Shown here: piece by piece, positions 1-5,813 of the stretch
How positions within the stretch are numbered: position 1 is the first letter of the stretch
Layout of the letters: each line of letters starts with the position of its first letter
From: an uncultured Bacteroidota bacterium
GTDB lineage: Bacteria > Bacteroidota > Bacteroidia > Flavobacteriales > Flavobacteriaceae
Direction of reading: 5' to 3'
Length of the DNA: 5,813 nucleotides
Assembly (NCBI GenBank): GCA_903819815.1
Contig: CAIJFC010000186.1
Coordinates: 1-5,813, forward strand
The notes under the pieces: generated by a model
What the model was told of the DNA's origin: nothing
What the model saw: the letters and a program-made list of their open reading frames with translations, nothing else
Databases searched by the model: none
Program-made: the position numbers and the translations under genes

Positions 1-113
1 GGCCTTACTATAATTTTATCATCATAAAAAGAGTATTCACAAGCTATTTTTTTTGAAAAGGTACCAGTTTTTATATCTCCTTTTTTTAGATATAATAATT
101 TAGAGTTTGACAT
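1..113 (-). CDS. 5' end of an unrecognised minus-strand gene (partial)
   Basis: Reading leftward from an ATG at 113-111, the frame stays open for 37 codons to the window edge, giving a product that starts MSNSKLLYLKKGDIKTG and continues with a lysine-, tyrosine- and isoleucine-rich stretch. The start is supported by an in-frame TAA at 131-129, which leaves this as the first possible Met. The sequence just before it is A/T-rich with no Shine-Dalgarno motif, which is normal for Bacteroidota. There is no signal peptide or membrane segment in the visible part, so a cytoplasmic protein is likely. I do not recognise the family. The gene points away from the rest of the window, so it is probably a separate unit. 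A chance open frame cannot be excluded at this length. Confidence 0.45.
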   Translation of the reverse strand, partial: MSNSKLLYLKKGDIKTGTFSKKIACEYSFYDDKIIVR

Positions 114-277
114 AGTGATAAATTTAATTTATTAAAAGTAAATAATAATTTAATTCTTTCCAAAATTTTATTTTATAAAATATTTCCAAAAAATAATTCA
201 ATTTACCACCTCGGTCTATCATTTTCAATTTTATTAAAAAAATCTTAAAAAAAAATTATTATTTTGGATAATTTTTG

Positions 278-300
278 TAGGTTTGTTATGGTGCAAACCT
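278..300 (+). promoter_or_regulatory. TAnnTTTG -7 element overlapped by a 7-bp inverted repeat
   Basis: TAGGTTTG at 278-285 matches the Bacteroidota -7 consensus TAnnTTTG exactly. No TTG lies at the usual 17-23 base spacing upstream; the nearest, at 264-266, is only 11 bases away, so the promoter call is incomplete. AGGTTTG (279-285) and CAAACCT (294-300) form a perfect inverted repeat around 8 bases, which could be an operator over the start site or a hairpin at the start of a transcript. A transcript from here would begin near 290 and run to the terminator at 497-535. Confidence 0.3.
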
Positions 301-316
301 GAGCCAAATAAAAGTA

Positions 317-337
317 GTTACCCTATAGGTTACCCTA
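317..337 (+). repeat. Tandem direct repeat GTTACCCTA, 12-base period
   Basis: GTTACCCTA occurs at 317-325 and again at 329-337, separated by TAG. The second copy runs into the palindrome CCTAGG (334-339), and the junction forms a near-palindrome around CCTATAGG (322-329). Two copies only; it may be a protein-binding pair or part of an RNA fold. Confidence 0.5.
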
Positions 338-496
338 GGCAAAATTTAATTTCTCAAGTACTGAAAAAACTGATACTAACAGAGGGGTTCGAGGCTTCAT
401 AAAAAAATTCGAAATATTATTACGGCATTTTCTCCACAAAATCAGCCAGAAATTCTAAGATTTGATTTGAAAATAAGTCAATAGAGTTCACGCTAC

Positions 497-535
497 GGGA
501 CAAATCTATTTTTTTTAGATTTGTCCCTTTTTTTT
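497..535 (+). terminator. Strong intrinsic terminator with no upstream protein gene
   Basis: GGGACAAATCTA (497-508) pairs perfectly with TAGATTTGTCCC (516-527): a 12-bp stem around a seven-T loop, followed by eight T residues (528-535). The T tract lies on the right, so it ends plus-strand transcription. No plus-strand protein gene is visible upstream in the window, so it must end a non-coding transcript or something begun further left. Confidence 0.85.
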
Positions 536-636
536 CCTCGGGAAGCCGCATCAAACCATTTTTTTAACACAATCCAATTTAAGCTATAGTTAAGAGTCAA
601 TACGAGGTTTTAAAAGACATTATTTAATACATTAGG

Positions 637-667
637 ACTGCGGCATTTATTTGTTGCAGTTTTTTTT
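637..667 (+). terminator. Second intrinsic terminator-like hairpin
   Basis: ACTGCGGCA (637-645) pairs with TGTTGCAGT (652-660) as a 9-bp stem with two G-U pairs and a six-base loop, followed by seven T residues (661-667). The left arm is also complementary to GCCGCA at 545-550, so an alternative pairing that would disrupt this hairpin is possible. It lies about 200 bases before the T9SS gene and could be an attenuator for it or the end of a second short transcript. Confidence 0.6.
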
Positions 668-696
668 GTTTCATTTTCTATGTAATTATTGATGTG

Positions 697-729
697 TTGA
701 TATTTAATGTTTTACAAAAATTACACTTG
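697..729 (+). promoter_or_regulatory. Candidate promoter for the T9SS protein gene
   Basis: TTG at 697-699 and TACACTTG at 722-729 (seven of eight matches to TAnnTTTG) are separated by 22 bases, within the 17-23 range described for flavobacterial promoters. Transcription would begin near 735, leaving a leader of about 130 bases before the ATG at 864. It lies just after the hairpin at 637-667, which fits a fresh transcription unit. Such short motifs arise by chance in A/T-rich DNA. Confidence 0.3.
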
Positions 730-863
730 TTTTAAAAATAGCAGTTCCTTGATTTAAATTACAATTGAAACAAATTAGCGTTATGAATGACACTTTTTCA
801 CTAAGACTAATCTGTGGTTTTCAGCTAATTTTACCTAACACATAAATTTAAAAAACTATTAAT

Positions 864-2297
864 ATGAAAACAAAAATTACTTATTTATTATTAATCCTAC
901 CTCTTTTGACTTTTGCTCAAGGTCCGTGGGAATTTAATACTGCTTCTAATACAGAGGGGTGGACTGCTTCTCAAGGATCAGCTGGTGCTGCTGGTATTCT
1001 AAATGCAACAGGAACAGCTATTGAATACACAACTATAACTGGGAATACTGGAGCTTCAAGAAATCCAACATTCACTAAAACAACCGCAAATATAGATGCT
1101 ACAGCTAACAACCAAATAGAGGTGAGAGTAAAAAACGGTTCTGCCGCAACTTATTTGAGACTAACTACGACAATTGGGGCTGTTTTAAATACGTATAACG
1201 CTGTAATTACTACAGCTGATGCCGATTATAGAATTTATACTTTTACTTTGACATCAACTGGTACTGTAAGTACTATTTCTCTAGAATTTAAACTTAGTGA
1301 TGGTACAACGAGCGGGAATAATTATGTTCCCTCAGCTACTGTCCCAAGTACCGTCGGTACTGTAATAAGTGTTGATTACATTAGACCTAGAAATTTTGTA
1401 GCACCAATACAAAATACATTTAATTTTGATTCAACAACCGAAGGTTTTACTGCTCTAACAAGAGCAACAGCTGTTCAAGCAACTGAATCTTCAAGGGGGA
1501 CTTTAATGGTCAACTGTAATGCTGCAAGTGTTAATAACGGAAAAGTATCCTTATCTCCTATCGTTTTCCGCGTTGAAGGCACAAATAGGTATGCACACAT
1601 TACTTTAAAAAACACCTCAACCAATACATTATTTCAATTAAATGGAAAAGTAGGTAGTGTTTCAACTGCTTTTAATCCAATTCAAACGTATACTACTTCA
1701 GATGCCAACTATAAAACCTATGATTTTGATTTAACTACTTGGGATAGCGGATCTCAATTTCCAGAATTAAACTTTGGGGTTAAAAATACTTGGATAGCAA
1801 CAGCGACTTATGTAATAGGTGACATTGTAATTTCAGGAAATACCTATTGTAAAAATACATCTGGCGCAAACAGTATTTCACCTGCAGTACCTCAGACGGA
1901 TACTGCAAATTGGGTACTATGTGATGCAACAGGTGCAGTTGCACCTGCTGTTGGTGCAATTCTTGGAGGTGCATTGAATATCAATCCTTTAGCTAATTCT
2001 GTATATGTTGATTTAATGGTATTTGATAATATTGTTCCTTCAGCTTTAGGCACTGCTGAATTTGAAAACACTACTAATACAATTTCATTATATCCAAATC
2101 CTGCACATGTGGTTTTGAATATAAGTTCAACTAATAGCATTACTAAAATTGAAGTATACGATATGCAAGGTAGAAATGTAGCATCTAACAATAATGCTTC
2201 AAATGTGAATGTTGAAAGTTTAGTAAAAGGAGTATATATCGTTAAAGTAATGCAAGAAAACGGTAGTGTTGTTGCAAAACAATTTATTAAAAAATAA
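864..2297 (+). CDS. T9SS-exported two-repeat protein with a nested CBM5/12-like motif
   Basis: This 477-residue protein is probably a surface or secreted glycan-binding protein; no catalytic domain is visible. Residues 1-18 are a signal peptide with likely cleavage at TFA|Q. Two related beta-rich repeats follow (about 22-178 and 186-390). Matching landmarks are FNTASNTEGWTA (24-35) with FNFDSTTEGFTA (186-197), ADADYRIYTFTLTS (118-131) with SDANYKTYDFDLTT (279-292), and VISVDYI (168-174) with SVYVDLM (379-385). Residues 308-354, absent from repeat 1, carry a CBM5/12-like pattern: W310, Y316, G319-D320, V322, G325, Y328, P340 and W350, with C329 and C353 able to form a disulfide. Residues about 401-477 are a type A T9SS sorting domain with SLYPNPA (408-414), KGVYIVKV (455-462) and a KQFIKK end. 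Composition is rich in Thr, Asn, Ser and Ala, as in many extracellular Bacteroidota proteins. Start: first Met of the signal peptide after an A-rich leader. The domain roles are inferred; the export signals are clear. Confidence 0.9.
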   Translation: MKTKITYLLLILPLLTFAQGPWEFNTASNTEGWTASQGSAGAAGILNATGTAIEYTTITGNTGASRNPTFTKTTANIDATANNQIEVRVKNGSAATYLRLTTTIGAVLNTYNAVITTADADYRIYTFTLTSTGTVSTISLEFKLSDGTTSGNNYVPSATVPSTVGTVISVDYIRPRNFVAPIQNTFNFDSTTEGFTALTRATAVQATESSRGTLMVNCNAASVNNGKVSLSPIVFRVEGTNRYAHITLKNTSTNTLFQLNGKVGSVSTAFNPIQTYTTSDANYKTYDFDLTTWDSGSQFPELNFGVKNTWIATATYVIGDIVISGNTYCKNTSGANSISPAVPQTDTANWVLCDATGAVAPAVGAILGGALNINPLANSVYVDLMVFDNIVPSALGTAEFENTTNTISLYPNPAHVVLNISSTNSITKIEVYDMQGRNVASNNNASNVNVESLVKGVYIVKVMQENGSVVAKQFIKK

Positions 2298-2333
2298 TTT
2301 TCTTTTATATTTTGAAATAGTACTATTATTTAT

Positions 2334-2377
2334 TAAAGAGAGCATTCAAGTTTATTAAAACAAGGATGTTCTCTTTA
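2334..2377 (+). terminator. Hairpin terminator after the T9SS gene
   Basis: Positions 2334-2347 pair with 2364-2377 as a 14-bp stem with two G-U pairs, including AAAGAG/CTCTTT, and GTTT/AAAC (2350-2353, 2358-2361) extends it across a 2x2 internal loop. It begins 37 bases after the stop codon. The right side is followed by ATAATTATC rather than a clean T tract, so termination may be partial. It separates the T9SS gene from the enzyme pair downstream. Confidence 0.5.
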
Positions 2378-2432
2378 TAATTATCATATCTCTGATTTTC
2401 TATTCCAATTCTTATCAAGTGTCTAGTTTTAA

Positions 2433-2459
2433 ATTAAAGTTATTTCTTGTAACTTTAAT
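2433..2459. promoter_or_regulatory. 10-bp perfect inverted repeat before the glycoside hydrolase gene
   Basis: ATTAAAGTTA (2433-2442) and TAACTTTAAT (2450-2459) are perfect reverse complements around a seven-base spacer, ending 17 bases before the ATG at 2477. TAACTTTA (2450-2457) matches seven of eight positions of the TAnnTTTG element, but no TTG lies 17-23 bases upstream and the distance to the ATG would give a very short leader. It may be an operator for a sugar-responsive regulator, or a hairpin in the leader. The regulator is not in the window. Confidence 0.45.
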
Positions 2460-2476
2460 CCAATTAAATTTAAAAA

Positions 2477-4240
2477 ATGAATATGCAAACTCTTTATAAA
2501 TACATCCCCTTACTTGGCTTTGTTCTATTTTTTAATACCAAATCACAAGCACAAAAAATAGCGGTTCCCATAAGTTCTTACGGTGTTTGGGATCGAGGAG
2601 GAGGAGTTAATGATTATTCTGATCCAAAGGCCGACTTTGTCATGGGAATAGAAGTCTCGGCAACATGGGCAGAAGTACAATCTATGGGACCAGACAAATT
2701 TGATTTTTCTATGTTTCAAGAGGTTTTAGATAAAGCAGCCAAATACCATAAAATAGTAAAAATAAGCATTAATGTAGGTCCAAATTCTCCATTATGGCTT
2801 TATGATAATGGGGTTCCATTGGTAAAAGTAAAAAGTCATAAGCCTGAAAAGCACGATAAAAAATTCGGCAATTATCCGTATTATTTAAATGAAAATCATA
2901 AGAAATATTATTTTGAATTGATTAAACAATTCTCGGTTTTTTTGAGAAGTCAGCCTAAAGAAAAATTTGATTGTATTGCCTTTGTACAAGTAAAAACAGG
3001 CGCTACTGGTGACGAAGAACCCTACAAAGGAGAACCTACTGATGAAAAGTTTTCCATTGACAAAAAAAAGGTATGGGAAGATTATCGGATAGAAGCATTC
3101 GAGCAATTTAAGAAGTATTTCAATGATGTTTCTGATCGTCAAATTGTTTTAACATTTAATAATGTTGATCCTATAAAAACTCCCGTTGCTAACAATTGGG
3201 TGATGAATACAATCGACCCTAAAATTGGATTTGGAATTAAAGGAGGAGCCTATAATAGAGGACACCATTTAACTGGCGAACAATCATTCAAAGAGCAATG
3301 GACTCCTTATTTAATTAATCCTAAAGGGATGAAACTGTTTTCCGCTTCTGAAATGGATGAATCATGGAAAAAAGAAATATTTACTATTAATACAGAATTG
3401 GCTTTTTATTGGTCAGCACTAAGCGGAATTAATACTGGGCTATCGTCTTATAATTGTACAAAAAGTGCCATTAAATACGCATTGGAGCACAATGAAATTA
3501 GAGACATATTTAAAATGTACAATAAATACGCTCAACAGGTTTATCCCGCATCTGCCACAACAGTCTTTTCTGTTTTTCACGAAGGTCTAAACGCTGCCGA
3601 CACGATAAAATTTCCAGTAAAAACTTTTGGGAATGCAAAGTCGAAAAATCTAGAACGCTATACTAATATTTGTAATGCCTATGCTTCAAGAGGGGCAAAA
3701 ATGGATGATCTAGAATCAGCCGATATAGGTCAAGTGAACCAGCGAGAGAGACAAAAGGGATACAATGATGCAGGATGGGATATTGCAGAAGGAAATTACG
3801 AACGTTTCTTATATCAAATTAAACCCGACGAAACTTCCATAGGACTTTTCAGGATTAGAGGTGAAATTGACAAAAACTCCTCTAAATATGATCGTTTTGC
3901 TCGTTCCTTCGAAAATGCAACCGGCAAAAACATTATGTATTTTAAGTTTGATGATGAGGTGTTTGCCACTTCAAAACCTAAAAGTTTAAAATTTACCATC
4001 ACTTGGTTGGATAAAAATCTGGGTTCAACTTGGGCATTACAATACAACAAAGGAAAAGCAATAAAAACGGCTCTTGAGGTAAAAGGGAAGGGCGATAACC
4101 AGTGGAAATCGGTAACAGTTGAAATTACCGACATGCAGTTAAACCATAGTGGAAAAATGGAGTCTGACTTTGTATTGGTAAATACAGATTCAATCGATGA
4201 TATTTTTAACGGTATTGAAGTAAATATTCAACGAAAATAA
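2477..4240 (+). CDS. Probable clan GH-A glycoside hydrolase, distantly GH42-like
   Basis: This 587-residue exported protein most likely cleaves a glycosidic bond in an oligosaccharide. A signal peptide ends near residue 25 (KSQA|Q); there is no lipoprotein Cys and no T9SS tail, so it is probably periplasmic. Residues about 30-360 read as a TIM barrel: the segment 57-116, with W64, FDFSMFQEVLDKAAKY (75-90) and PLWLYDNGVP (105-114), follows the early-strand pattern of GH42-type beta-galactosidases. Candidate acid/base is E180 or E181 in TGATGDEEPY, after strand FDCIAFVQVK; candidate nucleophile is E292 or E295 in KLFSASEMDES. These assignments come from position and motif shape, not from an alignment. 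Residues about 440-587 look like a C-terminal beta-sandwich, with YFKFDDEVF (488-496), LKFTITWLDK (504-513) and W543. M3 is an alternative start. The sulfatase gene follows 28 bases downstream, which suggests co-transcription and a sulfated substrate. The exact family and sugar are not determined. Confidence 0.75.
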   Translation: MNMQTLYKYIPLLGFVLFFNTKSQAQKIAVPISSYGVWDRGGGVNDYSDPKADFVMGIEVSATWAEVQSMGPDKFDFSMFQEVLDKAAKYHKIVKISINVGPNSPLWLYDNGVPLVKVKSHKPEKHDKKFGNYPYYLNENHKKYYFELIKQFSVFLRSQPKEKFDCIAFVQVKTGATGDEEPYKGEPTDEKFSIDKKKVWEDYRIEAFEQFKKYFNDVSDRQIVLTFNNVDPIKTPVANNWVMNTIDPKIGFGIKGGAYNRGHHLTGEQSFKEQWTPYLINPKGMKLFSASEMDESWKKEIFTINTELAFYWSALSGINTGLSSYNCTKSAIKYALEHNEIRDIFKMYNKYAQQVYPASATTVFSVFHEGLNAADTIKFPVKTFGNAKSKNLERYTNICNAYASRGAKMDDLESADIGQVNQRERQKGYNDAGWDIAEGNYERFLYQIKPDETSIGLFRIRGEIDKNSSKYDRFARSFENATGKNIMYFKFDDEVFATSKPKSLKFTITWLDKNLGSTWALQYNKGKAIKTALEVKGKGDNQWKSVTVEITDMQLNHSGKMESDFVLVNTDSIDDIFNGIEVNIQRK

Positions 4241-4268
4241 ATTAACATAGTACCATAAACCTAAAAAA

Positions 4269-5813
4269 ATGAAAAAAAGATTTTATTTATTGGCAACCTC
4301 TTTCTTGCTAACTTTAATTTTTTTCCATTCCATTGAAGGAGTGGCTCAAAATAAGCGCCCAAATATTCTAGTTATTATGGGAGACGACATCTCACGAAAT
4401 AGTATGGGGGTGTATGGTTCTAAATATATAAAAACACCCAATTTTGATCGAATTGCAAATGAAGGAGCGCTTTTTACCAATGCCTATGTTTGTAATCCAA
4501 AATGTTCTCCCTCTAGAGCTTGTTTTTTAACCGGAAGGTATTCTTGGCAATTGGAAGAAGCGGCAAATCATATTCCTGTTATACCTCCAAAATGGAAATT
4601 TTATCCTAATTTATTAGAAGAAAGCGGATATACTATAGGCTATACCGGCAAAGGTTGGGGGCCCGGAGTGTATTATGGAGATCACAATCCTGCTGGTTGG
4701 GAATACAATGAAATCTCACTTATTCCACCTTATAAGGGGATAAGTAAACAAGATTATGCGTCTAACTTTGAGGCGTTTTTAACCAAAAGAGACTCGGAAA
4801 AGCCATTCTGTTTTTGGCTTGGAACCCATGAGGCGCACCGTAAATATGAAAAAGATTCTTATAAAAAGGAAAATAAAGATTTGAGTAAAGTTACGGTTCA
4901 ATCCTTTTTTCCTGACAATGAATTAGTTCGTGGTGATTTGGCTGATTATGGCGTAGAAGTGGAATACCATGATCGTCAAATTGGTTTAGCATTGGCTTCT
5001 TTAGAAAAGCGAGGTTTACTTGACAATACCATTATTATTGCTACCTCAGATCAAGGAATGCCTTTTCCGTATGTAAAAGGACAAATTTACGATGAAGATT
5101 TTCATGAAGCTTTTGTAGTACGATGGGGAGACAAAATAATTCCAGGTAGAGTAGTGACCGATTTTATAAACTTTCCCGATGTAGCCCCAACGCTTTTGGA
5201 AGCAGCTGGGCTAAAACCTGATAAGCAAATGACTGGAAAGAGTTTTCTGGACGCATTAGTTTCTGAAAAATCAGGGCGAATTGATGCCAAGAGATCGTAT
5301 TCATTAATTGGAAAAGAACGTCACGATAATGGCACTACCGATGGGGATCAAATTGCTGTTAGTTATCCCGTTAGAGCCATTAGAACGGATAAATATCTAT
5401 ACTCTCACAATTATAAACCGAACAGATGGCCTGTTGGAGATCCAGAATTTAACTATAATAATTGCGACGATTCGCCAACAAAAAACTATCTGACGGGTTT
5501 AAAAGAAGGAGATAAAGATTATAATTATTTTAAGTTATCTTTTGGCAAACGCCCTGCCGATGAGCTTTTTGATTTAGAAAAAGATCCTGATTGCGTCAAC
5601 AATATCGCATCTGACCCTCAATATGCGTCCTTAATTAAGGAGTTAAAGACAAAAATGGAAAAGGATTTAAGAAAACAAAAAGACCCAAGAGTACTTGGTA
5701 AGGGAGATGTTTTTGATTACTATCCACAGATTCGTGAGGAAAAAATAAAAAAACTGTATAAAGACAAGTATTATAGTATGTTTGACAAGTTTTTTGAGAA
5801 ATTTGGAAAAAAA
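4269..5813 (+). CDS. Exported type I (S1) formylglycine-dependent sulfatase, 3' end cut by window
   Basis: The frame runs 515 codons from ATG 4269 to the right edge with no stop; at that length, usual for S1 sulfatases, little is probably missing. The enzyme removes sulfate esters, or N-sulfate in some subfamilies, from sugars. Residues 1-26 are a signal peptide (GVA|Q) and no lipobox is seen. Metal ligands D39-D40 lie in NILVIMGDD. The activation motif C79-S-P-S-R83, followed by ACFLTGR, has the Cys converted to formylglycine, which needs a maturase not seen here. Other expected residues are K128 in TGKGW, H187 in GTHEAH, and D261-Q262 in TSDQGMPFP. Q262 stands where many family members have Asn or His. 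The SDQGMPFP stretch resembles the SDNGIPFP of N-sulfoglucosamine sulfohydrolases, so a related S1 subfamily is possible. Residues about 365-475 match the usual C-terminal subdomain (RAIRTDKYLY, DELFDLEKDPDCVNN). The Lys/Phe-rich tail after 490 is family-variable. Its closeness to the hydrolase gene implies an operon. Confidence 0.93.
   Translation, partial: MKKRFYLLATSFLLTLIFFHSIEGVAQNKRPNILVIMGDDISRNSMGVYGSKYIKTPNFDRIANEGALFTNAYVCNPKCSPSRACFLTGRYSWQLEEAANHIPVIPPKWKFYPNLLEESGYTIGYTGKGWGPGVYYGDHNPAGWEYNEISLIPPYKGISKQDYASNFEAFLTKRDSEKPFCFWLGTHEAHRKYEKDSYKKENKDLSKVTVQSFFPDNELVRGDLADYGVEVEYHDRQIGLALASLEKRGLLDNTIIIATSDQGMPFPYVKGQIYDEDFHEAFVVRWGDKIIPGRVVTDFINFPDVAPTLLEAAGLKPDKQMTGKSFLDALVSEKSGRIDAKRSYSLIGKERHDNGTTDGDQIAVSYPVRAIRTDKYLYSHNYKPNRWPVGDPEFNYNNCDDSPTKNYLTGLKEGDKDYNYFKLSFGKRPADELFDLEKDPDCVNNIASDPQYASLIKELKTKMEKDLRKQKDPRVLGKGDVFDYYPQIREEKIKKLYKDKYYSMFDKFFEKFGKK

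Larger units (their letters stand above)
290..535 (+). ncRNA. Possible small non-coding RNA, family not recognised
   Basis: A stretch of about 245 bases lies between a consensus -7 element and a strong intrinsic terminator, and contains no protein frame; the only ATG near the proposed start opens a four-codon frame (ATG at 288-290, stop TGA). It has repeated and complementary segments, including GTTACCCTA twice and CAAAATCA/TGATTTG arms around 436-472. I compared it by eye with tmRNA, SRP RNA, RNase P RNA and 5S rRNA hallmarks and found none. A 6S-type RNA cannot be judged by eye. It could instead be an untranslated leader or the 3' tail of a decayed gene. Confidence 0.28.
114..863. other. 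750-base region without protein genes, holding terminators and a possible small RNA
   Basis: No convincing protein frame is present on either strand. Positions 114-277 are very A/T-rich with nothing recognisable. Positions 278-535 hold a promoter-like element, a direct repeat and a strong intrinsic terminator. Positions 536-667 hold a second terminator-like hairpin plus two short complementary pairs: CCTCG 536-540 with CGAGG 603-607, and GCCGCA 545-550 with TGCGGC 639-644. The latter would compete with the left arm of the second hairpin. Positions 668-863 are the probable leader of the T9SS gene. The richer G+C patches at about 290-400 and 490-550 stand out from the surrounding A/T-rich DNA, as expected for structured RNA rather than spacer. 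Confidence 0.6.

Noticed and set aside
288..302. Four-codon leader peptide ATG GTG CAA ACC TGA
   Set aside because: Too short to support, with no run of regulatory codons and no ribosome-binding context.
317..337. Possible CRISPR repeat unit
   Set aside because: Only two 9-base copies with a 3-base gap; no spacers of regular length and no cas genes.
382..398. T-arm-like segment GAGGGGTTCGAGGCTTC, suggesting a tRNA or tmRNA 3' end
   Set aside because: The GTTCGAG loop is right, but the flanking arms pair imperfectly, no CCA or acceptor stem follows, and no anticodon arm or tmRNA hallmark lies upstream.
1780..2191. Minus-strand open frames at 1780-1974 and 1892-2191
   Set aside because: They lie wholly within the T9SS protein gene, whose domains and repeats are clear, and their translations show no family features.
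2885..4134. Minus-strand open frames at 2885-3142 and 3814-4134
   Set aside because: They are antisense shadows of the glycoside hydrolase gene; the translations have no domain signature and no spaced start signals.
5102..5493. Open frames at 5102-5290 (minus) and 5308-5493 (plus)
   Set aside because: Both overlap the sulfatase frame, which continues through the region with conserved sulfatase motifs.

Overview
The window looks like part of a carbohydrate-use (polysaccharide utilization-type) region from a marine-type member of the Bacteroidota, most likely Flavobacteriia. The reasons are an AT-rich genome, starts preceded by A-rich leaders without Shine-Dalgarno sequences, a TAnnTTTG-like promoter element, and a C-terminal type IX secretion (T9SS) sorting domain, which is confined to this phylum. 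'Marine' is an inference from the sulfatase plus glycosidase pairing.

Layout. Positions 1-113 hold the 5' end of a minus-strand gene of unknown function that runs off the left edge. Positions 114-863 are a long stretch without a protein gene. It is not empty: it holds a 12-bp perfect-stem intrinsic terminator (497-535) with no plus-strand protein gene before it, a TAnnTTTG element inside a 7-bp inverted repeat (278-300), a short direct repeat (317-337), and a second terminator-like hairpin (637-667). The simplest reading is one or two small non-coding transcripts or attenuated leaders, but no known RNA family was recognised.

Three plus-strand genes for exported proteins follow. The first (864-2297) encodes a T9SS-exported protein made of two related beta-rich repeats, with a CBM5/12-like carbohydrate-binding motif nested in the second; it has no visible catalytic domain. 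After a hairpin terminator (2334-2377) and a 10-bp perfect inverted repeat (2433-2459) comes a probable clan GH-A glycoside hydrolase, distantly like GH42 beta-galactosidases (2477-4240). A type I formylglycine-dependent sulfatase follows 28 bases later (4269 to the right edge) and is open to the end of the window.

Together they suggest breakdown of a sulfated polysaccharide. The surface or secreted T9SS protein may bind glycan, while the hydrolase and sulfatase, which carry ordinary signal peptides and no T9SS tag, probably act in the periplasm on imported oligosaccharides as a co-transcribed pair. The substrate is not shown by the sequence; a sulfated galactan of red algae is one guess. No SusC/SusD pair, transporter, mobile element, CRISPR array, tRNA or rRNA is visible.
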